Shown: piece after piece, positions 44,244 through 53,455 of the stretch | How the letters are laid out: each line of letters begins with the position of its first letter | How positions within the stretch are numbered: the stretch's first letter is position 1 | Assembly (NCBI RefSeq): GCF_002238045.1 | Contig: NZ_NBYO01000001.1 | Location: 1,240,001 to 1,304,000 of the forward strand | Length of the DNA: 64,000 nucleotides | From: Notoacmeibacter marinus | Lineage (GTDB): Bacteria > Pseudomonadota > Alphaproteobacteria > Rhizobiales > Rhizobiaceae | Direction of reading: 5' to 3' | Position numbers and translations under genes: made by a program | Notes under the pieces: model-generated | What the model was told of the DNA's origin: nothing | The model's database searches: none | The model's input: only the letters and a program-made list of their open reading frames with translations

Positions 44244-45131
44244 CTATCTTGCCAGAAGAGACATGAGCAGATCGGCCGATAGCGTCGGGCTGGAGCCGCT
44301 GAAAAGAAGACCGACCTGCGATTGGGCCGCCGAACTCCCTTTGTTCATGTCCCACATGGCCGAGAAGCGCTCGATCATCTTGGCCAGCTTGTCAGGGTCC
44401 TGGAAGTCCTTGATGTCTATCCGGCCTTTCAGCATCTCGATCTGCTTATCGATGTTCAGCATGGCCGTGCTGTCCGGTAGGCCGAGAACCGTCCGGACCA
44501 CGCTGGAGAGCGCCGAATCGGCCAGAATGCCGGTAACGCTTTTCAGATCGGGGGCCTTGCGTTCGAAATACATGGCAAGGCGCACCGCTTCGTTCTTGGA
44601 ACCCTCGTTCTCTTCCAAGGTTTGACGCATATAAAGGTCGACCGTGCCCTGCTGAGCCTTGGTGAAGGTCATGGCAGTCTTGCCATGGCGACTGAAATTG
44701 AAGGTGTCCGCAAAATCGACATATCGTTTGTCGGCGAGGCGGTTGGCGAAGGCGGTGTTCTCGTCCGTACCTTCCTTCAGCACTTTCAGCATGAACGCCT
44801 TGGCGTAGGTCATGTCGTCCAGGCCAAACGCCTTCATGGCATATCCGAAGATACGCGAATCATTGACGAACTCTTCAGGGGTTTTGATCTTGCCGACATT
44901 TTCTTTGTAATAGGCCGTTTCGCGTTCGACCATGGGATCGCTTTTGACGATGGTCAGCGAGCGGTCGAGGTTCTGCGTCGTCAGCTGGTAGGCGGCGTAG
45001 GTGCTGAGCATGGTTCCATAATCCTCAAGCCGAACGCCGTCATCGGGCGCTTTTGCCGGGACTATCGATGCGCCGCCTTGCGCGAGCCTGACGCTGGCTG
45101 CTGTCGGAACCGCCGCATTGCCGACACTCAC
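44244..45131 (-). CDS. DUF1217 flagellar protein
   Basis: The 295-residue helical protein matches the DUF1217 family, which in rhizobia precedes flgF. Characteristic stretches are YGTMLSTYAAYQLTTQNLDR, EEFVNDSRIFGYAMKAFGLD and ADKRYVDFADTFNF. It has no signal peptide or membrane helix. The start is GTG at 45131 with weak ribosome-binding sequence. It is the first gene of the flgF-to-fliP operon, divergent from motA. Function unknown. Confidence 0.85.
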   Translation of the reverse strand: MSVGNAAVPTAASVRLAQGGASIVPAKAPDDGVRLEDYGTMLSTYAAYQLTTQNLDRSLTIVKSDPMVERETAYYKENVGKIKTPEEFVNDSRIFGYAMKAFGLDDMTYAKAFMLKVLKEGTDENTAFANRLADKRYVDFADTFNFSRHGKTAMTFTKAQQGTVDLYMRQTLEENEGSKNEAVRLAMYFERKAPDLKSVTGILADSALSSVVRTVLGLPDSTAMLNIDKQIEMLKGRIDIKDFQDPDKLAKMIERFSAMWDMNKGSSAAQSQVGLLFSGSSPTLSADLLMSLLAR

Positions 45132-45230
45132 GAGAACCCGACGTCAGGATCATCGCTCCGTCCAGCCCGGCGCAAGGAATGCAATCTAGCTTGCCGATGA
45201 ACGGTTCTGCGCCGTCAATGGAGAAAAACC

Positions 45231-46094
45231 TTGGGTGTCTTACTTGGTATCGTCATCACGTTCGGATGCGTCATCGGCGGTTATATGGCCATGGGCGGTC
45301 ATGTGGAGGTGCTGGTTCAGCCTTGGGAATACGTCATTATCGGCGGTGCTGCGCTCGGCACGTTTCTGATGGCCAACTCCATGCCTGTCGTAAAGGACAC
45401 CGGCAAAAGCCTGATGGAGGCCATGAAGGGTAAGGCGTCGACAGAGCAGGATTATCTCAACATGCTCAGCCTGCTCTATACATTGCTCCGCCAGCTCAAG
45501 GACCGGCCCAAGAGCGAATTCGAAAACCACATCGACAATCCGGACAGCAGTCCGATCTTCGAAGCCTACCCGACCATTCAGAAGAACGCGGAATTCCGCA
45601 ATTTCATCTGCGATTACCTGCGGCTCATCATGGTCGGCAATGCGCGGCCACACGAGGTCGAAGCGCTGATGGAAGAGGAAATCCAAACCCTGCGTCGCGA
45701 TGCGCTGAAAGGTTATCACGCCTTGCAGGCGGTCGCCGACGGTCTGCCGGCGCTCGGTATCGTCGCCGCCGTTCTGGGTGTCGTCAAAGCGATGGGCAAG
45801 ATCAATTCGACGCCTGAAGTGCTGGGCGGACTGATCGGGGCGGCGCTCGTCGGCACGTTTTTCGGCATTTTTGCCTCCTACGCCATCGTCGGGCCGCTCG
45901 CGGCCAAGGTGAAGCTGATCCGCGAAAAGAACATGCGCAAATATTTCGTCGCCAAGCAGACGCTGATCGCACACATGAACGGTTCGGTGCCGCAAGTCGC
46001 GCTCGAGTTCGGCCGCAAGGCGATCTCCGCGCATGATCGTCCTTCCATCAACGCGGTCGAAGAAGCGACCGTTACCGCAGGAGTCGTCGCATGA
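45231..46094 (+). CDS. motA: flagellar stator protein MotA
   Basis: The 287-residue protein has four transmembrane helices and the MotA signature (GVLLGIVITFGCVIGGYMAM, AVADGLPALGIVAAVLGVVK, LGGLIGAALVGTFFGIFASY). The TTG start at 45231 has GGAG seven bases upstream and gives the expected N-terminus. It opens the motA-fliM-fliN-fliG-flhB operon. Its partner motB is on the other strand, 19 kb away. Confidence 0.96.
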   Translation: MGVLLGIVITFGCVIGGYMAMGGHVEVLVQPWEYVIIGGAALGTFLMANSMPVVKDTGKSLMEAMKGKASTEQDYLNMLSLLYTLLRQLKDRPKSEFENHIDNPDSSPIFEAYPTIQKNAEFRNFICDYLRLIMVGNARPHEVEALMEEEIQTLRRDALKGYHALQAVADGLPALGIVAAVLGVVKAMGKINSTPEVLGGLIGAALVGTFFGIFASYAIVGPLAAKVKLIREKNMRKYFVAKQTLIAHMNGSVPQVALEFGRKAISAHDRPSINAVEEATVTAGVVA

Positions 46095-46999
46095 GCGTCA
46101 ATACGCTGAGCAAACCGGAAAGCCTGTCCCGCTTCGTGGAGGCGTTGCAGGCGCGAACCACGGTGGCGCGGGACACGTCGGATCAGGACGAACGCCTGGG
46201 CCGCAGCCTCGCGCAGAAGATGAGCAGCGATCTGGGACCGGACATTGCCGGTCTTGCCCAGTTCCATCTGGAAAGCGCGACACGCACCGAACTGGGCGCT
46301 TGGCACGCCGAGCAGCCGGCGCAGGGCCTCATGGTCCGTTGCATGACCGGGACCGAGGAAGAGGTGATCCCGGCGCTCTTGGCGACGATGGAAATGCAGT
46401 CGGTTCGTGACGTCGCCACCCTGCTTCTCGGCGGAACACTGTCGGCGAATACCGACAAGGGCGAAAAGCCGCTGACCCGGATCGAGCAGTCGATCTGCGA
46501 CATGTTATGGCGCGATCTGATCGTGGCCGTCGGAAAGGAAACCCGGCACGAGATCGGCCTGCCCGACCTTTGCCGGCCCGGCGAGATCGATCTGGCCGAG
46601 GTCAAGGACAAGCGGGTGCTCGTCCTGCAGTTCACGATCAAAGTCGGCGAGCGCGACGGCATGATGCAACTGGCTATTCCGGCCGACCGCCTTCCCGTCG
46701 CCATGCCATCGGCGCCGCCCGTTGCCGCAGCCGGGCATGCAGCTACCGGGACTGGCCATGCCGACCAAGGCAGTCCCCGCTTCGGCAGCCTCAAGGTCGA
46801 AGCGACCATAAGGCTCTCCGGCGGCATGCTGACCTATCGACAGATCGAAGAAATGGAAGTGGGCAGCGTTCTGCCTCTGGCCGACGCCGCCTTTTCCAAC
46901 TGCATCATGCAGGTCGGCCAGGAAGTTCTGGCCACTGCTCGCGTCGGCAAGAGCGGCGATCACTATTGCATAAGGATCAATGACGAGTCGGCCAGCTGA
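46091..46999 (+). CDS. fliM: flagellar motor switch protein FliM (divergent)
   Basis: The 302-residue protein has a FliM middle domain (RTELGAWHAEQPAQGLMVRC, PLTRIEQSICDMLWRDLIVA) and a C-terminal SPOA domain (FGSLKVEATIRLSGGMLTYR). Position after motA (ATGA overlap) and before fliN fixes the call. The N-terminal CheY-binding motif found in enterobacterial FliM (LSQAEIDALL) is not visible; the N-terminus reads LSKPESLSRFVEAL instead. An A/G/H-rich linker separates the two domains. Confidence 0.88.
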   Translation: MSVNTLSKPESLSRFVEALQARTTVARDTSDQDERLGRSLAQKMSSDLGPDIAGLAQFHLESATRTELGAWHAEQPAQGLMVRCMTGTEEEVIPALLATMEMQSVRDVATLLLGGTLSANTDKGEKPLTRIEQSICDMLWRDLIVAVGKETRHEIGLPDLCRPGEIDLAEVKDKRVLVLQFTIKVGERDGMMQLAIPADRLPVAMPSAPPVAAAGHAATGTGHADQGSPRFGSLKVEATIRLSGGMLTYRQIEEMEVGSVLPLADAAFSNCIMQVGQEVLATARVGKSGDHYCIRINDESAS

Positions 47000-47033
47000 A
47001 CCGCTCACACGCCAACCGCCATAGAAGAAACGG

Positions 47034-47414
47034 ATGAAAACCATGGGACTGGAAAGTCTTCAGGACGAACTGAGCGAACATATGAGCCAAATGGGCGCAT
47101 TGTCGGAAACCGGCGAGGAAGCGGCAGCCGGCGGACCCGTATCGGCAACTGCGCCCAAATCCCGTTCGCCCATCGCGATCCAGAACATACCGCTGGAACT
47201 GGAAGTCATATTGGGCCGGATCGGAATGACCGTCGCCGAACTCGGGCAGGTCGGTCCCGGCCAGGTACTGTCCCTCAACAAGATGATCGGCGAGCCCATC
47301 GACCTGGTCGTCAACGAAACGAAGATCGGCACGGCGGAGCTGATCGCGCTGGAGGGCGAGCCCACGGCTTACGGCCTCAAGATTCTTTCCATCGAAGGTA
47401 GCGAAGGCGCCTGA
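47034..47414 (+). CDS. fliN: flagellar motor switch protein FliN
   Basis: The 126-residue protein has a short acidic N-terminus and a SPOA domain (NIPLELEVILGRIGMTVAEL, GQVLSLNKMIGEPIDLVVNE, GTAELIALEGE). FliN forms the base of the C ring. It lies 34 bases after fliM and 17 before fliG. Confidence 0.95.
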   Translation: MKTMGLESLQDELSEHMSQMGALSETGEEAAAGGPVSATAPKSRSPIAIQNIPLELEVILGRIGMTVAELGQVGPGQVLSLNKMIGEPIDLVVNETKIGTAELIALEGEPTAYGLKILSIEGSEGA

Positions 47415-47431
47415 GGGCCCCAGCGGACAAT

Positions 47432-48412
47432 ATGATCCAGATGATCGACACTCACCGGGCGATCGCCGTCATCATGGCGATGGGCAAGGAACGCGGCAAG
47501 GAGTTCATCCGCAACTTCCAGCCCGATGAGTTGCGTCATATGGCCGGTTGCGCGCGCACCATGTCGCGCCTGACCGAAGACGATCTGTCGCAGGTCGTCA
47601 ATGATTTCGAAAACGCGTTCGTCTCGGGCGCCGGTCTGGACGAACTCGATGCCAAGGTAGCCGAAATGCTGGCCGACTCCTTCGGCGAGGACGGGCTGGA
47701 CGATCTTCTGAATGGCGGAGCGGACAACGACAACAGTTCGATCTGGTCGCATCTGTCGAAAGTCGATCCGGAAGCTCTTTCAGAATTTCTCGGCGAGGAA
47801 AGCGAACTCGTCACGGCCTATGTTCTGTCACGACTACCGGACCAGCTAGTCGCGCGGCTGCTTCTGACGCTGGAACGCCAGAAGCGTAGCGAGGTCATCG
47901 GTTTCATGATCGCTGCGAAGCCGCCAAACGATGCGGTGGTCGCGTTGATCGAAGCCAGGCTGGAAGAAACGTTCGGTGGCGATGAAAGCGAAGATGGCGA
48001 CCGCGCCGGTGCAGTAGCGGCCGCGCTCAACGAGTTCGATCGCGAAGAGCTCGACGAACTGCTCGACGACCTGAAAGCCATCGTCGCGCCCAAGCGGCTG
48101 GCTGCCGTGCGCTCCAAGCTGTTCCGCTTCGACGATGTCGCGCGGCTTGATGAAACAGCTCTCGCCACCATTTTCGACAGCATGGATCAGGAGCTTCTGA
48201 CCCTGGCGCTGAAGGGCGCGGGAGACGAGGTGAAGGAGTGCGTCCTTACCGCCGTCGGCCAGCGCAACCGCCGCATGATCGAAGCGGAGCTCGCTTCGCC
48301 CCGGCCGATCCGCGATGCGGATATCGGCGCGGCCCGCCGCAAGATCGTCGCCGAAATCCTGCGCCGCGCCCATGATGGGGAGTTCTCGCTTCCCGCCGAT
48401 CAAACCGCCTAA
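47432..48412 (+). CDS. fliG: flagellar motor switch protein FliG (divergent)
   Basis: The 326-residue protein follows the three-domain FliG plan. The middle domain begins LSEFLGEESELVTAYVLSRL, in which the usual EHPQ surface patch is replaced by EESE. The C-terminal domain reads FDDVARLDETALATIF, ELLTLALKGAGDEVKECVL and a final IRDADIGAARRKIVAEI. It contacts FliF, FliM and MotA. An acidic loop (GGDESEDGDRA) lies between the domains. It sits between fliN and flhB. Confidence 0.92.
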   Translation: MIQMIDTHRAIAVIMAMGKERGKEFIRNFQPDELRHMAGCARTMSRLTEDDLSQVVNDFENAFVSGAGLDELDAKVAEMLADSFGEDGLDDLLNGGADNDNSSIWSHLSKVDPEALSEFLGEESELVTAYVLSRLPDQLVARLLLTLERQKRSEVIGFMIAAKPPNDAVVALIEARLEETFGGDESEDGDRAGAVAAALNEFDREELDELLDDLKAIVAPKRLAAVRSKLFRFDDVARLDETALATIFDSMDQELLTLALKGAGDEVKECVLTAVGQRNRRMIEAELASPRPIRDADIGAARRKIVAEILRRAHDGEFSLPADQTA

Positions 48413-48433
48413 GCGCTTCGGATCGGATCGGGC

Positions 48434-49510
48434 ATGAGCGAGCAGGACAAAGACAGCAAAACAGAGGATCCGACCGAGAAACGGATCCGCGATGCGCTGG
48501 AGAAGGGGCAGACCGCAACGTCCCGCGAAGCAACGCTGGCCGTTTCGCTCGGCGTCATGCTGATCTGGCTCTTGCTCTTTGCCGAAGGGTCGATCGGGCG
48601 GTTCGCTTCCGACCTTGCCTATGTCGTCGACAACGCCGCGGGCGTTCCGATCGGCTCGGCGGAGGATCTGCGCCGGCTGGTCTGGCATGTGATGCCATTG
48701 ATCGCGGCCCTGTTGCTGCCGCTCTTCCTGCTGCTCATGTCGGCGGGGATCATCGCATCGGCTGTCCAGAACGCGCCACGCATGGTCATGCAGCGCATCA
48801 AGCCGAAGTGGAGCTCCATCTCGCCCGTCAAGGGATGGGCCAAGATCTTCGGCAAACGCGGTCTGATCGAGTTTCTCAAATCGCTCGCTAAATTCCTCTT
48901 TGCGGCGTTGCTGTTGAGCGTCCTATTGCGCTCACGGCTGATCGAACTGCCCTCCTACCTCAATCTCGACGTTATGCGGGCGTTGTCGGGGACGGGCCAA
49001 ACGGCCCAGATGCTCGTCGCCTATCTCTTCATCTTCATGTTGATCGTCGGCGTCGTCGATTTCGCCGTGTCGAAGACGATGTGGAAAGCCGATCTGCGCA
49101 TGACCAAGCAGGAGGTGAAGGAAGAGCACAAGCAGGCCGAAGGCGATCCGCTGGTCAAATCCCGCATCCGGGCCGTCGCCCGCGCCCGCGCGCGAAGCCG
49201 CATGATGGCGGTGGTGCCGGACGCCACGTTGGTTGTCGCGAACCCGACGCATTTCGCCGTCGCATTGCGATACGACACCGAAAAAGACGCCGCACCGCGC
49301 GTCGTCGCAAAGGGCACCGACGAGGTGGCGCTGCGCATCCGCCGGGTGGCTGAGGAAGCGGGCGTTCCGGTCTTCGAAGATGTGCCGCTCGCCCGCTCGC
49401 TCTATCGCGTCGCGCCGCTGGACGGTCTGATACCCGCCGAGTTCTACCGGGCCGTCGCCGCCCTCATACGCAGCATCCAGAATACGGGATCGACCCATGT
49501 TGCCAACTGA
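48434..49510 (+). CDS. flhB: flagellar export protein FlhB
   Basis: The 358-residue protein opens SEQDKDSKTEDPTEKRIRDA, has four membrane helices, and carries the autocleavage motif NPTH in VVANPTHFAVALRYD. The remainder (GTDEVALRIRRVAEEAGVPV, LARSLYR) is the cytoplasmic switch domain. FlhB changes export from hook to filament substrates together with FliK. Confidence 0.97.
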   Translation: MSEQDKDSKTEDPTEKRIRDALEKGQTATSREATLAVSLGVMLIWLLLFAEGSIGRFASDLAYVVDNAAGVPIGSAEDLRRLVWHVMPLIAALLLPLFLLLMSAGIIASAVQNAPRMVMQRIKPKWSSISPVKGWAKIFGKRGLIEFLKSLAKFLFAALLLSVLLRSRLIELPSYLNLDVMRALSGTGQTAQMLVAYLFIFMLIVGVVDFAVSKTMWKADLRMTKQEVKEEHKQAEGDPLVKSRIRAVARARARSRMMAVVPDATLVVANPTHFAVALRYDTEKDAAPRVVAKGTDEVALRIRRVAEEAGVPVFEDVPLARSLYRVAPLDGLIPAEFYRAVAALIRSIQNTGSTHVAN

Positions 49511-49916
49511 CCAGAAGCTCGCTCGGGAGGCCATCCTGTCCGAAGGCATCGCGTCCTTCGCGGAGGAGCTTCTTCTGGCCGAGCCGGTTCATTTCGCTGC
49601 GTTTATTGCGCTCGATCTGCACGCGTCGCTGGCCGAGATCGTCAATGAGGCGGCCAATTTTCATTTCACGCCGGGGTTCCTCACTCTTGGCAACAGTTCG
49701 AGCATCGTGCTCGGCTGGAACAAGCTTCCGGAAATTTGCCTCGATCTGTGTCTCAATCGCGAGGAATTGCAGGCCTATTTCCGCCTGTTCCTGTCTGCGG
49801 ACGGTGCTCGGGTCCAGCTGGACTACATCGCCTTCGCCAAGAGCGACGGCGACCCCGACGTCAATACGCGCTTTCTGGCCGAAACCCTTCAAGCGCAGCA
49901 ATTCATGCTGACGTAA
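49497..49916 (+). CDS. unrecognised small protein following flhB
   Basis: I do not recognise this 139-residue protein. It begins within the last 14 bases of flhB and ends 64 bases before a strong terminator, so it closes the motA-to-flhB operon. It has no signal peptide or membrane helix. The body is mixed alpha/beta (HFAAFIALDLHASLAEIVNE, LTLGNSSSIVLGWNKLPEIC, YFRLFLSADGARVQLDYIAF). The coupling to flhB suggests an export or assembly role. Confidence 0.6.
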   Translation: MLPTDQKLAREAILSEGIASFAEELLLAEPVHFAAFIALDLHASLAEIVNEAANFHFTPGFLTLGNSSSIVLGWNKLPEICLDLCLNREELQAYFRLFLSADGARVQLDYIAFAKSDGDPDVNTRFLAETLQAQQFMLT

Positions 49917-49980
49917 GCGGCTCTTTGCCTGCGCGAACGGATAAATTCCACCGGATCGTAGGAAGCACGCCCCTAAAGAA

Positions 49981-50012
49981 AAAGCCCGGACCGATGATCG
50001 GTCCGGGCTTTT
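49981..50012. terminator. bidirectional terminator between the motA operon and flagellin 6
   Basis: AAAGCCCGGACC and GGTCCGGGCTTT form a 12-base-pair stem around GATGATC, with A and T runs at both ends. It serves the plus-strand operon and the convergent flagellin. Confidence 0.92.
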
Positions 50013-50048
50013 GGGTTTCTCAGATGGCCGGCATCAAGGCCATGTGAC

Positions 50049-50981
50049 TTAGCCCTGGAAGAGGGCCAGAATGTTCTGGGCCGAGGCGTTGGCAATCGAC
50101 AGGGACTGCACGCCGAGCTGCTGCTGCGTCTGCAGAGCCTGAAGGCGGGTGGATTCTTCGCTCATATCCGCGTCGATCAAAGCGGAGATGCCGCGCGTCA
50201 TCGCATCGATCAGGGTGGCCACGAAGTCGGTCTGCATGGAGAGGCGGCTTTTCATCGCGCCAAGATCTGACGCGCCATTCGTCAGATCGGTAAAGGCGCT
50301 GTGAACGAAATCGATCATGTCATCGATCGTCGCATCCGTGACGTTCGCCGCCGTGATGTCCAGTGTGAGAATCGAGAAGGTTACCGCGGTCGCACCTGTG
50401 CCGGAAGTCGTGGTCTTCTCCAGAAGGCCATCTGCACCCACCGCCGGATTGCCGTCCATCAGGGCGAGCGTGCTGATATCGATATCGATCGTGTCGACCG
50501 TGACGGCACTGCCCGTGCGGTTAAAGGATGAGACGATCTCTTCTGTCGACGAATAACCGGCGTTAGCCGAATTCACGTTAAGCCAGTTTTCGCCGGAAAA
50601 GCTTGCCGATTCGGCAATGCCGACCAGCTGCTCCTGCAACTGTTTGATCTCGTCCTGGATTTTTTCCTTGTCGACACCGGGTTCCCGGGCCGCAACCAGC
50701 TTCGACTTGATCGAATCGACAACATCGATGGCGGAATTGATTGCCGTATACGTGACGTCGATCTTTGCGGTGCCGAGCCCGAGCGCGTCCTGAACCGTGG
50801 AAAGTGCCGCCTTGTCCGACTTCATGACGGTCGCGATGGACCAATAGGCGGCATTGTCGGCCGCTTCGGCCACCCGATAGCCGGTCGAGATGCGTTTTTG
50901 CGTATCTTCCAGCGCCTTATTGGTCGTTTCCAGGGTGCGCAGCGCTACCATGGCTGCAGAGTTGGTTCTGATACTTGTCAT
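50049..50981 (-). CDS. flagellin 6 (separate, divergent copy)
   Basis: The 310-residue flagellin lies outside the tandem array. Its ends are MTSIRTNSAAMVALRTLETT and LGVQSLSIANASAQNILALF. The centre is distinct (LALMDGNPAVGADGLLEKTT). It differs from flagellins 1-5 throughout, suggesting an old paralogue rather than a recent duplicate. The ATG at 50981 aligns with the other flagellins; an upstream start would add seven residues. Confidence 0.96.
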   Translation of the reverse strand: MTSIRTNSAAMVALRTLETTNKALEDTQKRISTGYRVAEAADNAAYWSIATVMKSDKAALSTVQDALGLGTAKIDVTYTAINSAIDVVDSIKSKLVAAREPGVDKEKIQDEIKQLQEQLVGIAESASFSGENWLNVNSANAGYSSTEEIVSSFNRTGSAVTVDTIDIDISTLALMDGNPAVGADGLLEKTTTSGTGATAVTFSILTLDITAANVTDATIDDMIDFVHSAFTDLTNGASDLGAMKSRLSMQTDFVATLIDAMTRGISALIDADMSEESTRLQALQTQQQLGVQSLSIANASAQNILALFQG

Positions 50982-51066
50982 TGTAGCAGTTCTCTTTGGC
51001 ACCGCTTCGGCGCGTTTCGTTCAGGACATGCTGGTCCATCCAGCTTCCACCGGGTGGCATCATGCC
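50982..51066 (-). promoter_or_regulatory. flagellin leader element, copy 6 (diverged)
   Basis: GGCATGATGCC is perfect at 51066-51056, and a diverged second block, AGCATGTCCT (51032-51023), follows after 23 bases. The GTCCCT/AGGGAC pairing of the tandem copies is lost here; a GCGCC/GGTGC hairpin is possible instead. Confidence 0.45.
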
Positions 51067-51138
51067 GGCGTCTGATTCGGCAACGGCACATGCCGTTCGT
51101 ATCAAGCTATTGGAGCAACCTTGCGCGAAGCGTGCGGT

Positions 51139-51564
51139 CTATTTGTGCGTCCGCGCGATAAAGCCGATTTCGGTAACTTCGATGGAATGGATGATTTCGC
51201 CCTGGCCCATCGTATCGAGCGCAGCCGTAAGCCGCTCCGCCAGACGGCCCCGGTGGGCCACAACATCGGGATCGAGATCCTGAACCTGACGCGTGCTGGC
51301 CAGGAGCCCGAGCGCCGCCGTGACATAAGCGGTGGCGGCCGATGCACTCAGGCTGTCATCGTGCATTCCGTTCATATCGATGACGACATAACCATCGGTT
51401 CTCTCGCCTTCTCGACGCGGCACCGCGACATTCCGTGCCTCAAACGGGGTGCCGGTCTGTTCCACCTCGACCGTTTCATCGACCGGGGCCGGTGGCAGAG
51501 CGGCAAAGGCGGCAATTGCTCCACCGGCGAAAATCGCAACGAATCCCGGGATCAGCATTTTCAA
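51139..51564 (-). CDS. unrecognised exported protein (FliL-like in outline)
   Basis: The 141-residue protein has an N-terminal hydrophobic signal or anchor (LIPGFVAIFAGGAIAAFAAL). A small periplasmic domain follows (TDGYVVIDMNGMHDDSLSAS, LAERLTAALDTMGQGEIIHS, IEVTEIGFIARTHK). The anchor plus small beta domain ending in a strand resembles mini-FliL proteins, but I cannot assign it. The TTG at 51564 is supported by AGGAG seven bases upstream; an ATG two codons later is the alternative. It lies between flagellin 6 and the che operon promoter. Confidence 0.55.
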   Translation of the reverse strand: MKMLIPGFVAIFAGGAIAAFAALPPAPVDETVEVEQTGTPFEARNVAVPRREGERTDGYVVIDMNGMHDDSLSASAATAYVTAALGLLASTRQVQDLDPDVVAHRGRLAERLTAALDTMGQGEIIHSIEVTEIGFIARTHK

Positions 51565-51717
51565 TGTCGGTCTCCTTTGCTCTCAACGTAAAGTCGGAAG
51601 TTTGCGTCAGACTGGTCAGCCCGGGTTTTACGACTTTTACGCGAGCTGTTTACCCCTGGTTAAGCTCAATCCTTCTATCGTCAGCCTTACTGGGAGCGAG
51701 TGTCACTGAACGCTTGT

Positions 51718-51729
51718 GGCATGAATGCC
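51718..51729 (+). promoter_or_regulatory. palindrome GGCATGAATGCC upstream of the che operon
   Basis: A perfect 12-base palindrome lies 56-67 bases before the start codon of the first che-operon gene. It is one base longer than the GGCATGATGCC found at almost the same distance (63-75 bases) before each flagellin start. It could be a shared regulatory site. Confidence 0.4.
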
Positions 51730-51784
51730 AATCCCGATGCCTTTTGGCGGATGTGTCATCTTTCCAGATTTGTCGGGGATCCCC

Positions 51785-53455
51785 ATGACCGTTTCGACGG
51801 TGGCGGCTTTGCCTGCCGAGAATGACGTATGCGCAGTGTCCGCGGCTCGACCGCTCATGACGCTGATCCATGCCGGACTTGTTGCTCAAGGTTTTGCCAT
51901 CGGCCTGTTCGCGCTTTCCCTTTCCGGGATCGAAGTGCCGGGCCAAACCTTGCTGCCATTCGGTTTTCTGATCTTTCTCGGCGTCGGTCTCGTCAGCATG
52001 ATCGCACTGGCGCATCGCCTGCCCCGCCTGATTACCCGCCCGCTCGCCTTTCTGGGCGAAATTGCAAACACGGATCATAAGCCGGTCAATCAGCGTGGTT
52101 TTCTGGAAAGACAGGACATTTTCGGGGCTCTTGCACGCAACCTGACGCAGCGCGAACCCGAACCCGTCGCCGAACCCGAACCTACTGTAGTCGAAGAACC
52201 GCCCGTCGTCGGTCTGGACGAAGAGAGCCGGCAGGCGCTGTCCGCGTTGAACGACGCGCTCAAGGAACTCGCCAGGGGCAATTTTCAACACGTCGTCGAG
52301 ACACCCTTCCCCGAAGAGATCGAGACGCTGAAAAGCAGCTATCGAGCGGCTCAAGCGTTCATTGGCGACACGCTCGGCAAGGTCAGCCATAGTGTCGAGG
52401 GGCTTGGCACAGGCGTCGGCGAAATCGTCAGCGCATCGGACGATCTGTCCAAGCGGACCGAACGCCAGGCCGTCGCCCTGGAAGAAACGGTCTCGACCCT
52501 CGGAACGGTCGTCGATGAAGTCCGCACCTCTGCGGCGCGGCTCGAAGAGACCAGCAGCGTGGCCACCAGCGCGCGGCAGGACGCCGAAGCCAGCAGCCAG
52601 GTTGTCGACGAAGCGCTGACCGCCATGGAGCAAATCGAAAATTCGGCGACGAAGATCAACCAGATCATCACCGTTATCGACGAGATCGCTTTCCAGACCA
52701 ATCTGCTGGCGTTGAATGCCGGCGTCGAGGCGGCGCGTGCCGGTGACGCCGGGCAGGGCTTTGCAGTCGTCGCGTCCGAAGTTCGTGCCCTAGCGCAACG
52801 CTCGGCCAATGCGGCGCGGGAGATTTCGAGCCTCATTACCCAGTCCACGCAACAGATCGCGGATGGCTCACGCCTCGTGAACCAGACCGGCTCGGCACTG
52901 AAGCGGATCTCCGATCACGTTCTCAATATCAGCCAGAACGTTCAGACCATTACCGAGAGCGCCCAAGAGCAGACCCATGCCCTCGACACGCTGAACAGCA
53001 GCGCGGTCGAGATGGACGGCATGACGCAGCAGAACGCTGCGATGGCCGAGGAAGTCACGGCGGCCAGCCATTCGCTTCAGCGTCATACGGTCGAAATCTC
53101 AAATCTCCTGCGTGAAGCGCAGACCGGTTCGCCGGAGGCGCGTCGTGCGATCAGACGGACGGCGTCGCCGACCAATGAACGTCCGGCCCGCCGCCAATCC
53201 GCTAAGACCGGCAATGTCGGCCTCAATGCTGCGGCGGACGCCCTTCGAAGCGGACAGACGGCACGCTTTGCCGATCTGGCTTCGAGCAGGCAGAGCAGCA
53301 GCGAACCACAAGCAAACCGAAGGGCTGGCGAAAAATCGGCCGCGTCAGTCTCCCGCACCGCGCCGCCACGGACGTCGGAAAACGGTTCCAAACCTATCGC
53401 GCCAAATCTGACGCTGGGAAATACGGCCATCGATGAGGATTGGGAAGAATTCTGA
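51785..53455 (+). CDS. methyl-accepting chemotaxis protein heading the che operon
   Basis: From the ATG at 51785 the receptor has 556 residues. Two adjacent membrane helices lie near residues 20-80 with almost no periplasmic loop between them, so ligand sensing outside the cell is unlikely. A HAMP-like stretch ([20 protein letters not shown]) leads into the signalling domain with the tip [20 protein letters not shown]. The C-terminus ends DEDWEEF, a CheR-docking pentapeptide of the NWETF type. It corresponds in position to icpA of the sinorhizobial che operon. Its stop overlaps the next start (TGATG). Confidence 0.93.
   Translation: MTVSTVAALPAENDVCAVSAARPLMTLIHAGLVAQGFAIGLFALSLSGIEVPGQTLLPFGFLIFLGVGLVSMIALAHRLPRLITRPLAFLGEIANTDHKPVNQRGFLERQDIFGALARNLTQREPEPVAEPEPTVVEEPPVVGLDEESRQALSALNDALKELARGNFQHVVETPFPEEIETLKSSYRAAQAFIGDTLGKVSHSVEGLGTGVGEIVSASDDLSKRTERQAVALEETVSTLGTVVDEVRTSAARLEETSSVATSARQDAEASSQVVDEALTAMEQIENSATKINQIITVIDEIAFQTNLLALNAGVEAARAGDAGQGFAVVASEVRALAQRSANAAREISSLITQSTQQIADGSRLVNQTGSALKRISDHVLNISQNVQTITESAQEQTHALDTLNSSAVEMDGMTQQNAAMAEEVTAASHSLQRHTVEISNLLREAQTGSPEARRAIRRTASPTNERPARRQSAKTGNVGLNAAADALRSGQTARFADLASSRQSSSEPQANRRAGEKSAASVSRTAPPRTSENGSKPIAPNLTLGNTAIDEDWEEF

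Noticed and set aside
51650-52633. 327-codon minus-strand frame opposite the che-operon receptor
   Set aside because: The receptor on the plus strand has membrane helices and MCP signature motifs; the minus frame has none.
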